Assembly (NCBI GenBank): GCA_020465985.1
Contig: JAANYP010004843.1
Span: 467,733 to 531,732, forward strand
DNA from: Centrapalus pauciflorus
Taxonomy: Eukaryota > Streptophyta > Magnoliopsida > Asterales > Asteraceae
Direction of reading: 5' to 3'
Length of the DNA: 64,000 nucleotides
The notes under the pieces were generated by a model that saw only the letters and a program-made list of their open reading frames with translations, had not been told where the DNA came from and made no database searches. Both the position numbers and the translations under genes were made by a program. Numbering within the stretch: the first letter of the stretch is position 1; the number at the start of each line of letters is the position of its first letter. Below, piece after piece: positions 52,001 through 64,000 of the stretch.

Positions 52001-55000
52001 GCTATTTTTTAAAGCTATTAATCCAAAAAGTACGAGGCTATAACTAGTAAAAAAGTGGAAGTACATTGCTGTAAAAATGTTAAAGTATTGCAATGAATGG
52101 TAAAATATGAAGTATGTTGCTATAGACAGTAAAATGTGAATGTAGGTTGCTATCTTATGCACTTAACCAAAATGTATGCAATGGTTATGTTTCTAGCATG
52201 ACAGATTAATCTCTGAACTAGTTTTTATAGCAAGTCAGTATACCGTAGAATAACATATGACTTTTAAGATAAAATTATTATATTTCATGAATTACATTCA
52301 GGATAATTATTATTGTTTCAATATCAGGTACTTTGTACTAACAGCAAGTGATTTGGAGGAGTGGCATCAAAACCCCGAATCTTTCCACCATGAGCAGGAT
52401 GCAGTTCTTTGGTCAGAGAAACTAAGGCCGTGTGCTGAAGCACTGTACATTGTTTTGTTTCACAATCATAGCCAAGTAGGTTTAGTTAATATATTTTATT
52501 GCTCTGATTTTTTTTTTTGTTGATATTTGATTGATTGTGTTTTCTACATCCAGCTGCTAGGGCCTGTTGTTGTTTCTATTCTTCAAGAGGCAATGAATGG
52601 CTGTCCTCCTTCAGTAACTGATATTACATCAGGGTTGCTTTTAAAAGACGCTGCTTATGGTGCAGCTGCATACATCTATTACGAGCTATCAAATTATCTT
52701 AGCTTCAAGGACTGGTAATCTATTTAATTCATCTTTTTATGTGACAGGTTTAGTTGTTGGTGCTGCCTTTTGATATTGTCCATCCATCAATTCTTTAAGT
52801 TTAACCGTACTTTCTTTTGTGTGTATTCTTTGCAGGTTTAACAATGCTTTATCATTAGAACTCACAAACGATCATCCGAATATGCGGATCATACATAGGA
52901 AAGTTGCACTTATTCTTGGTCAATGGGTTTCTGAGGTAACATGAGCCGTTGTTATTCTTCTCTCTTTTTCTTTATTCTCTACTAAATCATGTGACAATCT
53001 TTTGCAGATAAAAAATGACACCAAACGACCAGTCTACTGTGCTCTGATCAGGTTGTTGCAGGACAGAGACTTGTGTGTCAGGGTATGATGCATACTTTAG
53101 TTCTCTTGCTACTTTTTATTGTCTCACAGTCCAACTTAGTTTTTTTAATACCCTTGAATCTTCTCTTTTATATTACAGTTGGCAGCATCTCGGTCGTTGT
53201 ATTTTCATATTGAAGATGCTGCCTTTTCACAGCAAGAATTTTCTGATCTTCTCCCAGTTTGTTGGAAATTGTCTTTTAAATTGGTTGAGGAAGTCCAGGA
53301 ATTTGATTCCAAGGTAGATGTTCCTTTACACTTCCTACATTCTGTTATGTGGTGTTTCTTATTGATGCTTTCCTTGATGATAAGTGTAAGTGCTTCTGTG
53401 CTTTGCTTTTGTGATTTGTTGTGCTAACCTAACCTTACTATATTATATGTTACATACGTACAAGAATCAAAATCAAGTCATAAATACTCATATAATTACA
53501 CAAATACTAATATACAGTGGCATGTCATCACATTAGTTTCTATTTAAGAAGAGCCACTCCGAGGGCCCTGCATCTGTTTAACACTGCACTAAAGTAGAAC
53601 CAGAAAAACGAGGAACTGAACCAAAAAACGAAACAGTTTTTGTTCCAGTGTAGAAGCGATTTGGCCCTGTACCAAACTGTGAACCATTTAACTTTAAGAT
53701 AAAAGCGTATGTGCATAAATTAAACGTCTTAAGCTGTAATTTATAAACATCTTAGATTTGAAGCATATATTGCTTCTTGAATATTGTGAATAAACTTGAC
53801 CTTTAGCAATAGCACATTCTGACCACATAGTTTCAACTGAGCTCTCTATATTGTCCTTTTTATTTTCAGGTTCAAGTTTTAAACACAATCTCTGTATTGA
53901 TTGCCTATGTTGGTGACATCACTCCGTATGCCAATGAACTGGTTCAGTTTTTCCAAAAGGTATTTCATCCGATTACTAAATTGGTTCTGCAACATGTATT
54001 GAAATATTTTCTAAGTAATGGATGTGGAAGTTATAGACCACTGATAATTGGGTTAATTACGAAAAAAGGTAACATATTGTCTTTTTTTTTTCTTCCTATT
54101 TTGGGTAACATGCTAAATTATTCTTTCAATTAGGGGATTATACTAATGAAAACCCCTCAATCTGAGTAAAATTACCGAAATATTAGATAAGTTGTGCTGA
54201 ATGACAGTTTTTTCGTCTGGTCAACAAAACTTTTCGATGTGTCATTTGACTAGGCAAGTTGGCATGACACTTTTTAAATTTTACCGGTGACCTGATCATT
54301 AGGCATGTTACGTTAATTGGTGTGTTTTCATTAGTAAAATCCCCAAATTGGAAAAAATTGTTACCCAAAATAGAAAAAAATGTGACAATGTGTTACATTT
54401 TTTTCACAATTAACCCTAATAAATTCTGTTTATTAATTTATGAGCTGAGAGTGTGTGTAACTAACAACTAACTTTGCCTAACTGGAAAATTCTCCAATCT
54501 CAAGTCGTGGGAGGAGTCTTCTGGTGAAAGCCTTCTACAGATACAGCTTCTTACTGCTCTCAAGAACTTTGTAGTTTCACTTGGCTACAAGTCCCCTATG
54601 TGCTACAGTGTGCTACTGCCCATTTTAGTCAGTGGACTTGACATTAATAGCCCTGATGAACTTCTGGAGGACAGTATGCAGGTGCGTCAATGTTCTCTTT
54701 ACGTAATAATAACAAAATTTCTTACTTCGTTATGTCAACTAATTTGGCACATTTTGGTTGCAGCTATGGGAAGCCACAATTTCTAATGCCCCCTCAATGG
54801 TCCCACAACTTTTGGGATACTTTCCATCTCTGGTGGATATACTTGAAAGAAGTTTCGATCACTTGAAGGTTGCTGCGTCTATTATCGAAGGTTACATAAT
54901 TTTAGGTGGAACGGAGTTTCTCAGTTTGCATGCTTCAAGTGTTGCTAAGCTTTTTGATCTGATTGTGGGAAATGTCAATGATAGAGGCTTACTTTCAATA

Positions 55001-56540
55001 CTACCTGTCATCGATGTCCTTGTTCAGGTATTCAATTGCTAACTGTTGGATAATGTATGCATAGGTTTAGAAGTGTTGCATTTGATGGTTAGACCTTTAT
55101 TTTTGCTTGACAGTGTTCTCCTTCTGACGGACCACAGTTGATCAGCAGTACCCTTCAGGTATATTTTGTCTAGGGTGACATACTTGCAATTCAATATAGG
55201 TTAATGTGTTGATGGACTCTTATGTGTTTGAATGAAATGGTAGAAAATGATCGTTATATGCTTAACTGGGGACGACCGTGTTCCTACCAGTACAGCTGTA
55301 AAGGCGTCTGCAGCTGCCACTTTGGCAAGGATTTTGGTAACAAATATCAATTTTTTGGCACAGTTAGCATCAGAACCAGCAGTTTTGGTGCTCCTTCAGA
55401 ACGCCGGTTTTCCTGTTGGGGAGAACATTCTTCTTTGTCTGGTTGATGTATGGCTTGACAAGGTTCGTGCTATTTAAATCAATGAAAAATATAAATTATC
55501 AGTGCAAAGGAAATGCAACAATGCTTTTGAATTATGGTGACATATGGAAATATATTTAAAAGGAATTACTAAAGAAGAAAGGAAAAAAGGGTTGAGTAGT
55601 TTTGAATCTAGTGAATGCATAATCTTGAGAAATAGCTTTTGAGTTGGGATTAATAATTGTTTTTTAGCAACCATCTATTAGATACCCTACAATCCCTATT
55701 TTTTTTACACATTAAATATTTGAATTCAATCTTTACTATTTCGTTCCACTTGCGTGAAACTCTTTCCAAAATGACCCAACGATTTTGCCAAAGTGAATTA
55801 CTCTAGTGATCCATAGTGTATGCTAAATTCTCAAATGAATTTCGTTTCAGCTCTACCCTAACCATTTGCATGCTGTTTGTTACAGGTTGACAATGTAAAT
55901 TATATTCAGAAAAAGACATTTGGATTTGCACTCTCTATAATTCTGACATTAAGGTTGCCTCAAGTACTTGATAAATTAGATCATATACTAAGGTACATAA
56001 ATGACTTTTGGTCTTGTTAAAAATTTGTTCCACGAACATTTAATTTTATATGTACGTTATTGAAATTATTATGGTACAGTGTGTGTACAAGTGTAATATT
56101 GGGTGGAAGCGAAGACACAACTGAAGACGAGTCTAGGTTAGAATTTATTAAGGAGTACATATATTTTTTTTGAATTGAATAGTTTTATGACTTTATCCCA
56201 ATTTTTTATATTTGTACTGAAATTGCAGCAGTGATAGCATGAGCTCTAGCCGACCTCAATTTCCAAGTAAAGAATTCAGGAGGAGACAGGTATTAAAGGC
56301 ATAAATAGACTCTACACTTAACCTAATTTTTAATCCTCGTATCAAATTTGTGGTAAATGTACATGTGTATGTTAGCAGATGAAAATCTCGGACCCTATAA
56401 ACCAATTGTCACTGGAGAACTTGGTGAGGGACAGCCTTCAAACGTGTGCTAGCCTACACGGGGAGGCCTTCAATACTGCCATGAATAGGATGGACCCTGC
56501 AGCACTTGCCCAATTAAAGCAGGCTCTCAAAATGACATAG
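47592..56540 (+). CDS. IPO11: Importin-11/KA120-like nuclear transport receptor (1004 residues, 22 exons)
   Basis: Exons: 47592-47732, 48158-48267, 50189-50261, 50428-50489, 50669-50810, 50914-51132, 51253-51319, 51404-51803, 52328-52475, 52554-52714, 52836-52935, 53008-53082, 53179-53313, 53870-53959, 54505-54681, 54764-55027, 55114-55158, 55244-55462, 55886-55992, 56080-56136, 56229-56289 and 56379-56540. They join in frame to 1004 residues with GT-AG borders, close to the family's 975-1010. The N-terminal importin-beta domain includes LMASLYFKNSINRYWRNN. Highly conserved blocks are FIRRACTKVMKILVAIQTRH and FCLNKITDPEPE. Importin-beta proteins bind RanGTP and carry cargo through nuclear pores; human importin-11 imports UBE2E enzymes. 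Several introns hold MITEs. Exon 21 has a tandem CAGCAG acceptor. Confidence 0.93.
49020..49047. repeat. CA microsatellite in importin-11 intron 2
   Basis: About 13 CA units in a row. Confidence 0.85.
49563..49871. mobile_element. Fold-back MITE with about 130-bp arms in importin-11 intron 2
   Basis: Almost the whole 309 bp is one inverted repeat: GGGTTTATTATGAAAAAAACC on the left mirrors the right end, and arms continue through GCGTTTTCGTCCCT and ATAAAAAACCTCA to AACCAATAAGAAAAG near the middle. It is bordered by TTTCTTTTT on both sides (49554-49562, 49872-49880), a 9-bp duplication as in Mutator-like elements. Its transcript within the intron would form a long hairpin. Confidence 0.85.
51834..52160. 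mobile_element. MITE with GTTGCTAT repeats in importin-11 intron 8
   Basis: Inverted ends are GCATAAAGTAGCAACCT (left) and GCATAAGATAGCAACCT (from the right). A TAGGTTGCTAT-like motif recurs several times within. ACTTAAC occurs near both borders but is not adjacent on the left, so a duplication is not established. Confidence 0.6.
54050..54416. mobile_element. MITE in importin-11 intron 14
   Basis: Inverted ends are GGGTTAATTACGAAAAAAGG and GGGTTAATTGTGAAAAAAAT, about 33 bp long with few mismatches. They resemble the ends of the fold-back element at 49563-49871. Confidence 0.7.
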
Positions 56541-59500
56541 CCTATTTTTCGTTACATTTGCATTGATTGCCACTGTCTTTTAGCAAGTAGGGCCAAACTT
56601 GAGAGGTTCCTACAATACCATGGTAGAGATCCTACTGTTCTTTTTCTCTACAAGGTCTAAAGCATGAGGTAAGTTATCAAGCCGTTGATCACATCTCAAA
56701 TCAGTACTTTTATTGCTTTTCTCGCACATGCATCTCTCATGTATGTGTGCACACAACTACACAAACACACACACACACATATAGATATAGATATAGATAT
56801 GGTTTCTAACGGTTGATGTTTGTTTTCTTTATAGGTGGTGTCTACGGTGTTGTTTGGCATGCGGGTGGTTTACACATTCTTGTGGGTTTGATTTTTGGGT
56901 GCAATTTGTTTGAACTAAATGTGGATGCGATGCCCCTGGGACGCGATCAGCGGTGTAAATAGTGTGGACCTTCATATCTGTTTTTTGAAGGTATGAGGGT
57001 CAGCATATTTACTTTTTGGGTTTGATACTGGAAATGAGTTGTAACACGGTCGGGATAATGTTTGCACCATCATTCAAATTTGTCAAAGTTTGACCTTTAT
57101 ATCTGAGAAATTTGGGATTGAACATGTCTGTCTGTCTCTTCTTTTTTGTTTACCTAATTACCTTAGAAAGAAAACTTAAGCTCACCAGGCAAACACAACT
57201 TCTAAATTCTAATCTGGTAGGAGCTTGTTTTTTTTTCAAGACCATAAGTAAAAGGAAAACCATCATGGGTTGTCATTCTTTCATCTAAAATTTGGGTTTC
57301 TTAATCTGGTAGGAGCTTAAGTTTTCAAACTTTGACCTTTATAAATTGAGAAATTTGGGTTCTTTACGATATAAGACATACGAAACTGTCAAACCTAGGG
57401 CGGAACCAGAAATTTTATTTATCGGCGTCACTATTTTTGATTAGGTGTTTTAAAATTTTTCCTAAAATGGGTCGGGACACTAATAACTAAATAACAATGT
57501 GAGTCTAGTAGCCAACACAAAATTAGCAAGTATTTCTAATTAATAGAGTACAATACCATTAAATTTTAATAAATAAAATTACTATATTGATCAAACCAAC
57601 TCGGATGAAAACGATTTGCCATACGACTAACCATTTTATGTGCAAAGTTTTGACTATGTGATTAAATTTACATGGTCGCATAATCAATATTTCTTTTTGA
57701 TTTCGTCTTTTTGATAGTCATAAGATGAAAGAAATTTTCGCTCTGATGGATCTCATTCTGCTGGAGTATTATATTAATTATTGTTTGAATCTGATTGTTA
57801 GTTTTTTTTTTTTTTTTTTTTAAATGTCCATTAACTTAAAGATGGTTTTAAGAATAAACAAATAAGTTTAACAATTATCATTTAAACTATAAACAACAAA
57901 TAAACCTAAATATGAATTATTGATAAACCAACAAAAAGTAAACTAAAGAAATAAACCAATCATATAAACTATAATATTATAGTAAAAGGTAAAGTCAATT
58001 TGTTAAACATGTAAAAGATTAATATTTTATAACTTATAACTTACTAAATTAGATGAGTGTTTGAGATAGTTTTGTTTTATATCTACCGGAGAAAGAGGCA
58101 GAGAACGTCAAAACGAGTCCAAGAAATTGACTAAGGGGTGGGGGCAAGTAACCAACCGACATCAATTGCCAAGCGGCGATGTTCATTCACTAGTGAGCCG
58201 GTAATAGAGTTGAGCAGCGACAGAGCAGAGAGAGTGGAGGCATGTGGATGTTATATGCGATAGTCGGTCACTTGATTAGAGTTTTTTCTATAATAAAAAA
58301 ATCATCGCCACTAAAATAAACCTAGTTTGAGCTTGGTTACTTTTCTTCATCTTTTGGGATTCAAGAATCAGGCCTCTTCCATTGATATTTATATGGGTTT
58401 GCCTCTTTTGTTTTATTTTATTTTTACGATTAAAACTCGATAATATTTCAATAAAATTGGGTAAAAACAAGATACATAAATTAAGTATGTATATAATTCC
58501 TCTTTAATTTTTTTTGTAGATGTCACCTGGAAAAAAGATCTTAGATGTCACTTGAGTTTTTTGAAACGTAAGTATTTGAAAATTTTATCTGTGTCGAGTG
58601 ACACCGGACCTTATATACTAGGTCCACCCCTGATCCTAGGCTTACATCTTTTCATGCTTATTGAAAAATAGTTTTCGCTTCTTGAAAAAGGAAAACAAAA
58701 ACTTCGTTTTCTTTGAAAATGAGTTTTTACCAAAGGCTCGAAAAACATGCACGTGGAATCTATGACGAACCTAGATTTTTTGGTTGCCAGTTGCATAGAT
58801 TTGAGTTATGTTACAGATTTCTATAGATTAGATTGTCAGGGTCGGTCACGATATGAGACCAACAAATGGTAATTATAAATAATAAGTCATATAAATAATC
58901 TTAGAATATACGATAAAGTAGAAGATTATGGAATAAAAATGTATTAATTATATTAATTAGCTAAATCAATTGGAGCTCTATTCGTCATATTGCAAAGTGG
59001 TTTTGTATTTCAAAAACTTATGGCCCATTCAAATTATCAAATATAACCAATTTTCAATAATTTTCTTTTTAAAATAGAATCAATAGTTTATAAAACAATC
59101 AAAACTAAAATTCATCACAAAGCAGGTCATGATTTTGAGCGTAGATTTAGGCTTAAAATAGAATAATGAGCATTGGGTTTCTGAGAAATGGACTGAAAAG
59201 TATAAATAACGATTAGTATTGACTTATTGGGTGTTTATGTTTGGGTTTTATGCAATTATTTGTTAGTTAATTATTTGTTACGTGAAAATACAAAATAATT
59301 ATATTACAAATTTATTTACTTGATTTGGAGGATATATATATATATTTTTTATCACACTATTCTAATAAATATGCTAAAATTCAAAAAGAATTCATCAAGT
59401 ATTATAATATTGTACCAATATTCAAAAAGCATTGTTGCCCGCTTAGAAAATTGTTAGTTGTACAAACGAAATTTCAGGAAAAAACATTTACACTATGAGA

Positions 59501-61804
59501 AAAGATTACTAGTCAAGGGATCTATTGTCTGTGTTACCCCACACCTCAATATAGGTATGCCCTTGCATATATATTTGCTTGTTTATTTGATTTTTAATTA
59601 TTTGTAACACTCTCTAAAACACATTAAAATGTCATGTAATAACAGGTTACATGATATAATGTAATATAATGACATTTCTATCCCTAAATACAACACATCA
59701 ACCCTTGAAAAATTTAAACATTTAATTTACATAAAAATAGTCATAATAACCTTGTTTATAATATCCAAAGTAGTCTCAATCATACAAAATAGTAACTACC
59801 TTTCAACTGGTAGCTAAGTATACCCAAAACTCTATCTATTTAGATGTAACAGACCGGCTACCATTCATTTGATTACCCTAGATACACACACAAAAATATG
59901 TAAGTCCAACGAACTTGTGAGAATGCAATGATTTTTACAATCATGAATGATGATATGATACTACTTAGCATAACTGCTAAGAAGTATAATAAAATCCAAT
60001 AAAATCCCAAGATAGCTAAACAAGTTGATAATCATCACGATGGAGTAATCCATGTACATAACATCCTAGAGAGCACAAAGTAGCCATCAAATAAAAACTA
60101 AGAGTTGGTAGCAACCTGACAAAATCCTAACCATAAGATTCATCACAACAAACATGAAATCCCTAGGATTTTCATATTATGGGGATGATCATTTGAGAAG
60201 TTAAAATAATCTAGAGTAGTAAAGAAACAACTTGGGTCACGCATTTTGAAAAAGGGTTAATATTTAAGAAAATAAAATTGTAATAATTGTCAATTAGAAG
60301 GTTATAATAGTACTTAAAGAATTAAATGAAGATAAGGTGGGCATAAAAAAAACAGGCATTCCACTCTCCATCTATTCACGAAATTGGCTAATAATACCCC
60401 ACCTAAAAGCATGAGATCTTTCTCTCTCTTCCTATATCTTTTGCTAAAACTCTAATCAGACATGCATGCACTTTCTATCTACCATGTATGAGTGTTAATG
60501 ATACGAAACAACTCGTGAGTTACACAAAACTGACTCGTAAAAACTCAAAATCGACTCGCTATTAATTGAGATGAGCTCGAGTTCGAGCTACTCAAGTAGT
60601 AATCGAGTCGAGCCCGAGTACTAAAATAGTATGCTCGAGCCTATCGAGCCCACGTTTACAAGTTTATATTTTTTACCTTTCAATTTTATAATATTATATT
60701 TTTATCACTATTATATAAATAAATTATATAACTTTAGACCTACAATTACATTCTTATATTTGCACCTTTTATGCTTGTTGTTAGGATAAAATCTGATTAA
60801 GTCTTTTGTATTTATATTTCGATTTTTTTTCTGAACTTAAATGAGCGGAGTTGAAGCGAGCCCGGATAGTGTCAAGTACTTTATCAAGCCGAGCTTAAGT
60901 TTCAAAACATACGCTTGATGGAGCTCGAGCTTGAGTTTTAGTGTTCAAGTTCAAGCTCGAGTTTGTGATACTCTACTTAACTTGGCTCGATTACACCCAT
61001 ACCACAATGCCTTCTCTCTCCCTCATGAAGCATTAGAAGCCAACGGTTCCACCTCCACATCAGTGTTGTGCAACCACCTCCACCACACCACCATGCTGCT
61101 GCCTCCACATCCGTTCTCTATTGTTCCTCATTCTACATTCTCTTTATCATCTGGAGAACCATCAGGACGCTCCTATGAAGATAATGATGGGAACATATAT
61201 GAAGGGTTGCAGTCGATGATAATATTTTGAAAGAGGTAGGGTTTCTCGAGGTAAGGCTTCTTGAACAACTGATCACCAGCGATCTCAAACATACAACCAC
61301 CACTATGATTCTTTCTACATACAAAGGCTTGCTCTAGATTCAATAGGGTTTTCCAACAATAAGACCAAATCAAAGGTTTTAATCTATGTTTCATGTTAAA
61401 CATGAGTTTTAAATATTTTAAAATAATTTAATTAATGAATTTGGATATATATATATTAATGATGTTTAAAATAGATATATATTATATTAATTATTAAAAT
61501 TGAGCTCATATGATATTATGATTTTTAGGTGAGATATATATGATCTTAAAGTTATGTATATATGATATTATGAAGTTTTGAAAGAGTATATATGAAATTC
61601 TACCATTTTTTTATAGAAGAAAAGATATTGAAAGACTTTAACTCTGTGTACATATTTTTTGGACACATTTTTGGAGGAGGAATCCACCGAACAACAAAAA
61701 TTCATTCAAGAAACTCTCCATACAAGGGAAGGGGAAGGGGAAGGGGAAGAAGCCAAAATTGGATTTTAACTATCAAATTACATACGAACATATCACTTCT
61801 CGCA
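56541..61804. other. 3'-UTR and intergenic region between importin-11 and EBP1; no gene seen
   Basis: 56541 to about 57120 is likely the importin-11 3'-UTR, with a possible intron and a CA repeat at 56763-56780. 57394-58632 is transposon copy B. 58640-60450 is AT-rich with nothing recognised. 60540-60980 is a degenerate GAGCTCGAG-rich repeat, with similar sequence near 29760 and 33200. 61010-61230 has a short open stretch rich in Pro, Ser and His that I cannot assign. A GGGGAA repeat lies at 61722-61750, just past the EBP1 stop codon and so probably in its 3'-UTR. Confidence 0.55.
57394..58632 (-). mobile_element. TIR element family X, copy B (inverted relative to copy A)
   Basis: Read on the minus strand it follows copy A from CAGGGGTGGACCTAG through the shared interior to GGTTCCGCCCTAGG. 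It is longer than copy A mainly through about 240 bp at 58075-58315 that copy A lacks. A and B flank the importin-11 gene in opposite orientation. Confidence 0.65.
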
Positions 61805-62850
61805 TCATTGGACACCACCATTTGATGCTTCTTCCATCGGCTCGGCATCCCCTTCACCTTTTTCAGCTCGCTTGCCTGGAAAAAAAAACATGGTCATATA
61901 AAACTGCTTTATATATAAATCATTGGTAGAAAGAACCCCATGTGCCAACTCACCTTTCTTCTTCTTGCCACCACCTTTCTTTTTGGACTTTACAGGTAGG
62001 GCTAACCATGATTTGATTTCAGGGTCATCAACAGTTTTACTTGGCTGCAACTCCTGAAGAGTATGAGATGTTACACGGTCAGACCCATTTGGCATCAGTA
62101 GAACCGTGAATTTGATATGTGCAACAAAATCACCTGCACCACATATGACACGTGTAATTAATGATTAGTGAAGGTAATACCAAACAAAAAAAAACTGAAG
62201 CACAAAAGAGAGTTAATTGCTACCAGGCTTTTCGTGAAGGACCGGGTACGGCTGCAAAAGCTCATGATTAACACATTCCACCAATCCTAGCCGAGCACGT
62301 TTCTCTTCCAAAGCCCTGTCACCAACACACAATTTTGATTGTTAATATTCTATGACAAAGGAATGTAGATAAAAAAAATTTAAGATGGATGAGAACATAC
62401 CTAGCTGAGAATGGCATAATTGGAAATTTTTGATTGATCTCACTGAATATAAACCGAGATGCTTTCATTTTCAAGTGATAGTTCTTGTCAACTGCTCTTT
62501 TATAAATTGTTGTTTGTTTCTCATCCAACAATTTTGGCTGCAAAACCATCAAGAAACCATTACACCTCACATGGGCTATGCAATGCAATGCAATGCAACA
62601 AAAACAAATTCCTTAAAGTCAAATCAGTACTCACTTTGCCATCTCCTGTGCTCGTGACTATATCAATTGCGTATACTTCATTCTCCTCAAACTCAGCATC
62701 ATCAACTCTGGTTTCAGGATTGGAGACACTCAATACAACTTTGTTACCATCAATGACAAATTGTTTCAGTTGATGACTAAGAACACCTTCAACAATTTTG
62801 CAGTCGTATGCAGCAGCAACCTTTTGAATAGCTTCTGTCACATCTTGATT
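61805..62850 (-). CDS. EBP1: EBP1/PA2G4 homologue, C-terminal 231 residues (5' exons beyond the window)
   Basis: Five exons on the minus strand are visible: 62635-62850, 62401-62537, 62224-62315, 61954-62133 and 61805-61875. They join in frame to 231 residues ending GGVQ. The first visible residues are NQDVTEAIQKVAAAYDCKI; the N-terminal half lies right of the window, and I see no further exon in 62851-64000. The fold is methionine-aminopeptidase-like (M24) without peptidase activity in this family. The C-terminus is Lys-rich (KSKKKGGGKKKKG, KRAEK), matching the nucleolar and RNA-binding tail of EBP1, which acts in ribosome biogenesis and growth. The intron beyond 62850 contains tandem repeats. 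Confidence 0.92.
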
Positions 62851-63204
62851 CTGGAACAACAAAAAATGTGGATTGTTGATACAGAAGCAAACTCACAGAT
62901 CGATAACAACAATTTACAAGACCAAAGATGCACAAAAATTTATAGCTGAACCGACAGATCAAATGCAAACACTAATTAATTATGCACAAAAAAATCCATC
63001 ATAGTAACTATGACAAAAGTAACACATAGTGTTCTCCCACAGCTTTTGACAAGAATTCATCATCCAGAAACAAGTTGTGTCAATCAAGATGTTTATAAAT
63101 GTATTAAATGACAGTAGATGTTGAAAACCAGACAGGATGTTTCAACATTACTAGTGAAGGTTCCACAACTAGATTTATTTCAGATAGGCATTAACAAAAA
63201 AAAT

Positions 63205-63560
63205 GAAGCATGATTTTTCTATCAGTGTAACTATGACAAATTCCAAGCATCATAGGAGGTAACTCCATAGCCTATGTTTAGCATCATCATTTAGAAAAAT
63301 CATGTTCGAAATCACCAAACAGGCATTATCAACAAAATATTAACATGGCAAATGTGCATATGTTGGGCCATGATAAAGACATCAAAGTCCAAGGACACGA
63401 GCAAGATTTTTCTATCAGTGTAACTATGACAAATACAGGCATCATAGGAAGTAACTCCATAGCCTCTATGTATAACATCATTTAGAAAAATCATGTTCAA
63501 AATCACCCAAAAACAATTATCAACAAAATAATAACATAGCAAATGTGTATCCAGTGGCCA
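63205..63560. repeat. Tandem duplication in the EBP1 intron (period about 195 bp)
   Basis: TTTTTCTATCAGTGTAACTA occurs at about 63211 and 63406 and is followed in each by matching sequence (ACTCCATAGCCT, ATTTAGAAAAATCATGTTC, TTATCAACAAAATA). The two units differ by small indels. Confidence 0.8.
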
Positions 63561-63654
63561 TTAATTACTCTGCATACAGAGAAAACATCACATAATGCAA
63601 ACTGAGATTCGTATTATAGTCTAAGGGCTAATAATATGAAATAATTTGAAACTG

Positions 63655-63790
63655 GTGGTATACCAGTAGAATACCCATCTAAAAGTATAGGCGCCAAGTG
63701 GCACCAGTAGAATACACATCTAAAATTATAGGCTCACAATGGGCACCAGTAGAATACACATCTAAAAATATAGGCTCACAAGGGGCACGG
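63655..63790. repeat. Minisatellite, three 42-45-bp units, in the EBP1 intron
   Basis: The unit CACCAGTAGAATACACATCT, continuing through AAAATATAGGCTCACAA, occurs three times with few changes. TATAGGCTCACAAG recurs at 63985, at the right edge. Confidence 0.8.
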
Positions 63791-64000
63791 TCAACCAACT
63801 GAGTGGATGAATGTAAAGAAAATCCTTGATCAAGCCAGAATTGATATAGGCAACAGGGAAAAAGAGGAAACCAAGAAGCAAGTGATCACCTCGGCAAAGT
63901 TGCCTAATCTAAAACTCCCAGTAACAATATGCATTCAAATTCAACATGGTTAAACGCAAATATCAAGGTGGAGTCACTAAAAGTATAGGCTCACAAGTGG

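Noticed and set aside
60931..61230. 99-codon open frame
   Set aside because: It begins inside a CTCGAG-rich repeat and has no recognised domain; the later Pro/Ser/His part is not supported by splice sites.

Overview
This window is nuclear DNA of a flowering plant, most likely a eudicot. It is AT-rich, its genes carry many GT-AG introns and are widely spaced, and the spaces hold LTR retrotransposons and many MITEs (small non-autonomous DNA transposons). No sequence identifies the species. All work was by eye, so exon borders are models that fit reading frame and splice consensus.

Layout. 1-15959 is a retrotransposon nest. A non-autonomous LTR element (LTRs 936-2261 and 14661-15959) is interrupted at 3842/13640 by a complete Athila-type Ty3/gypsy element on the minus strand (3843-13639). 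That element has 1076-bp LTRs with no difference I could see, a 5-bp target duplication ATGAT, a tRNA-Asp primer site and an unbroken 1862-residue gag-pol frame. The left LTR of the host element is also preceded by the 3' end of a second copy, so two elements share one LTR in tandem. 15960-21170 is intergenic, with MITEs.

Six protein genes follow: PAC1 (20S proteasome alpha-4, +, coding 23715-24464, with a probable 2.3-kb 5'-UTR intron); an HDHD3-like HAD hydrolase (-, 24947-26558); an aprataxin-like kinase/macro/HIT/zinc-finger protein (+, 30742-34527); the ER J-protein ERDJ3A (-, 36043-40017); an importin-11/KA120 homologue (+, 47592-56540, 22 exons); and the 3' part of EBP1/PA2G4 (-, 61805-62850, continuing beyond the right edge). 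I recall the Arabidopsis ERDJ3A and KA120 genes as neighbours (At3g08970, At3g08960). If so, this pair is a conserved neighbourhood, here 7.6 kb apart and filled by a solo LTR (44189-45488, duplication AATGA), a MULE-like element, an hAT-like MITE and microsatellites. The genes are housekeeping genes and form no single pathway.

The observation I rate highest is a conserved noncoding module just downstream of the coding region in both the autonomous Athila and the non-autonomous element. It contains a row of small hairpins; one keeps its pairing through two compensatory base-pair changes. The two elements also share the primer site, polypurine tract, core promoter (TATAAATA followed by YCAAGTCATA) and a GC-rich LTR block. 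This fits a helper/parasite pair in which the helper has landed inside its own dependent element.
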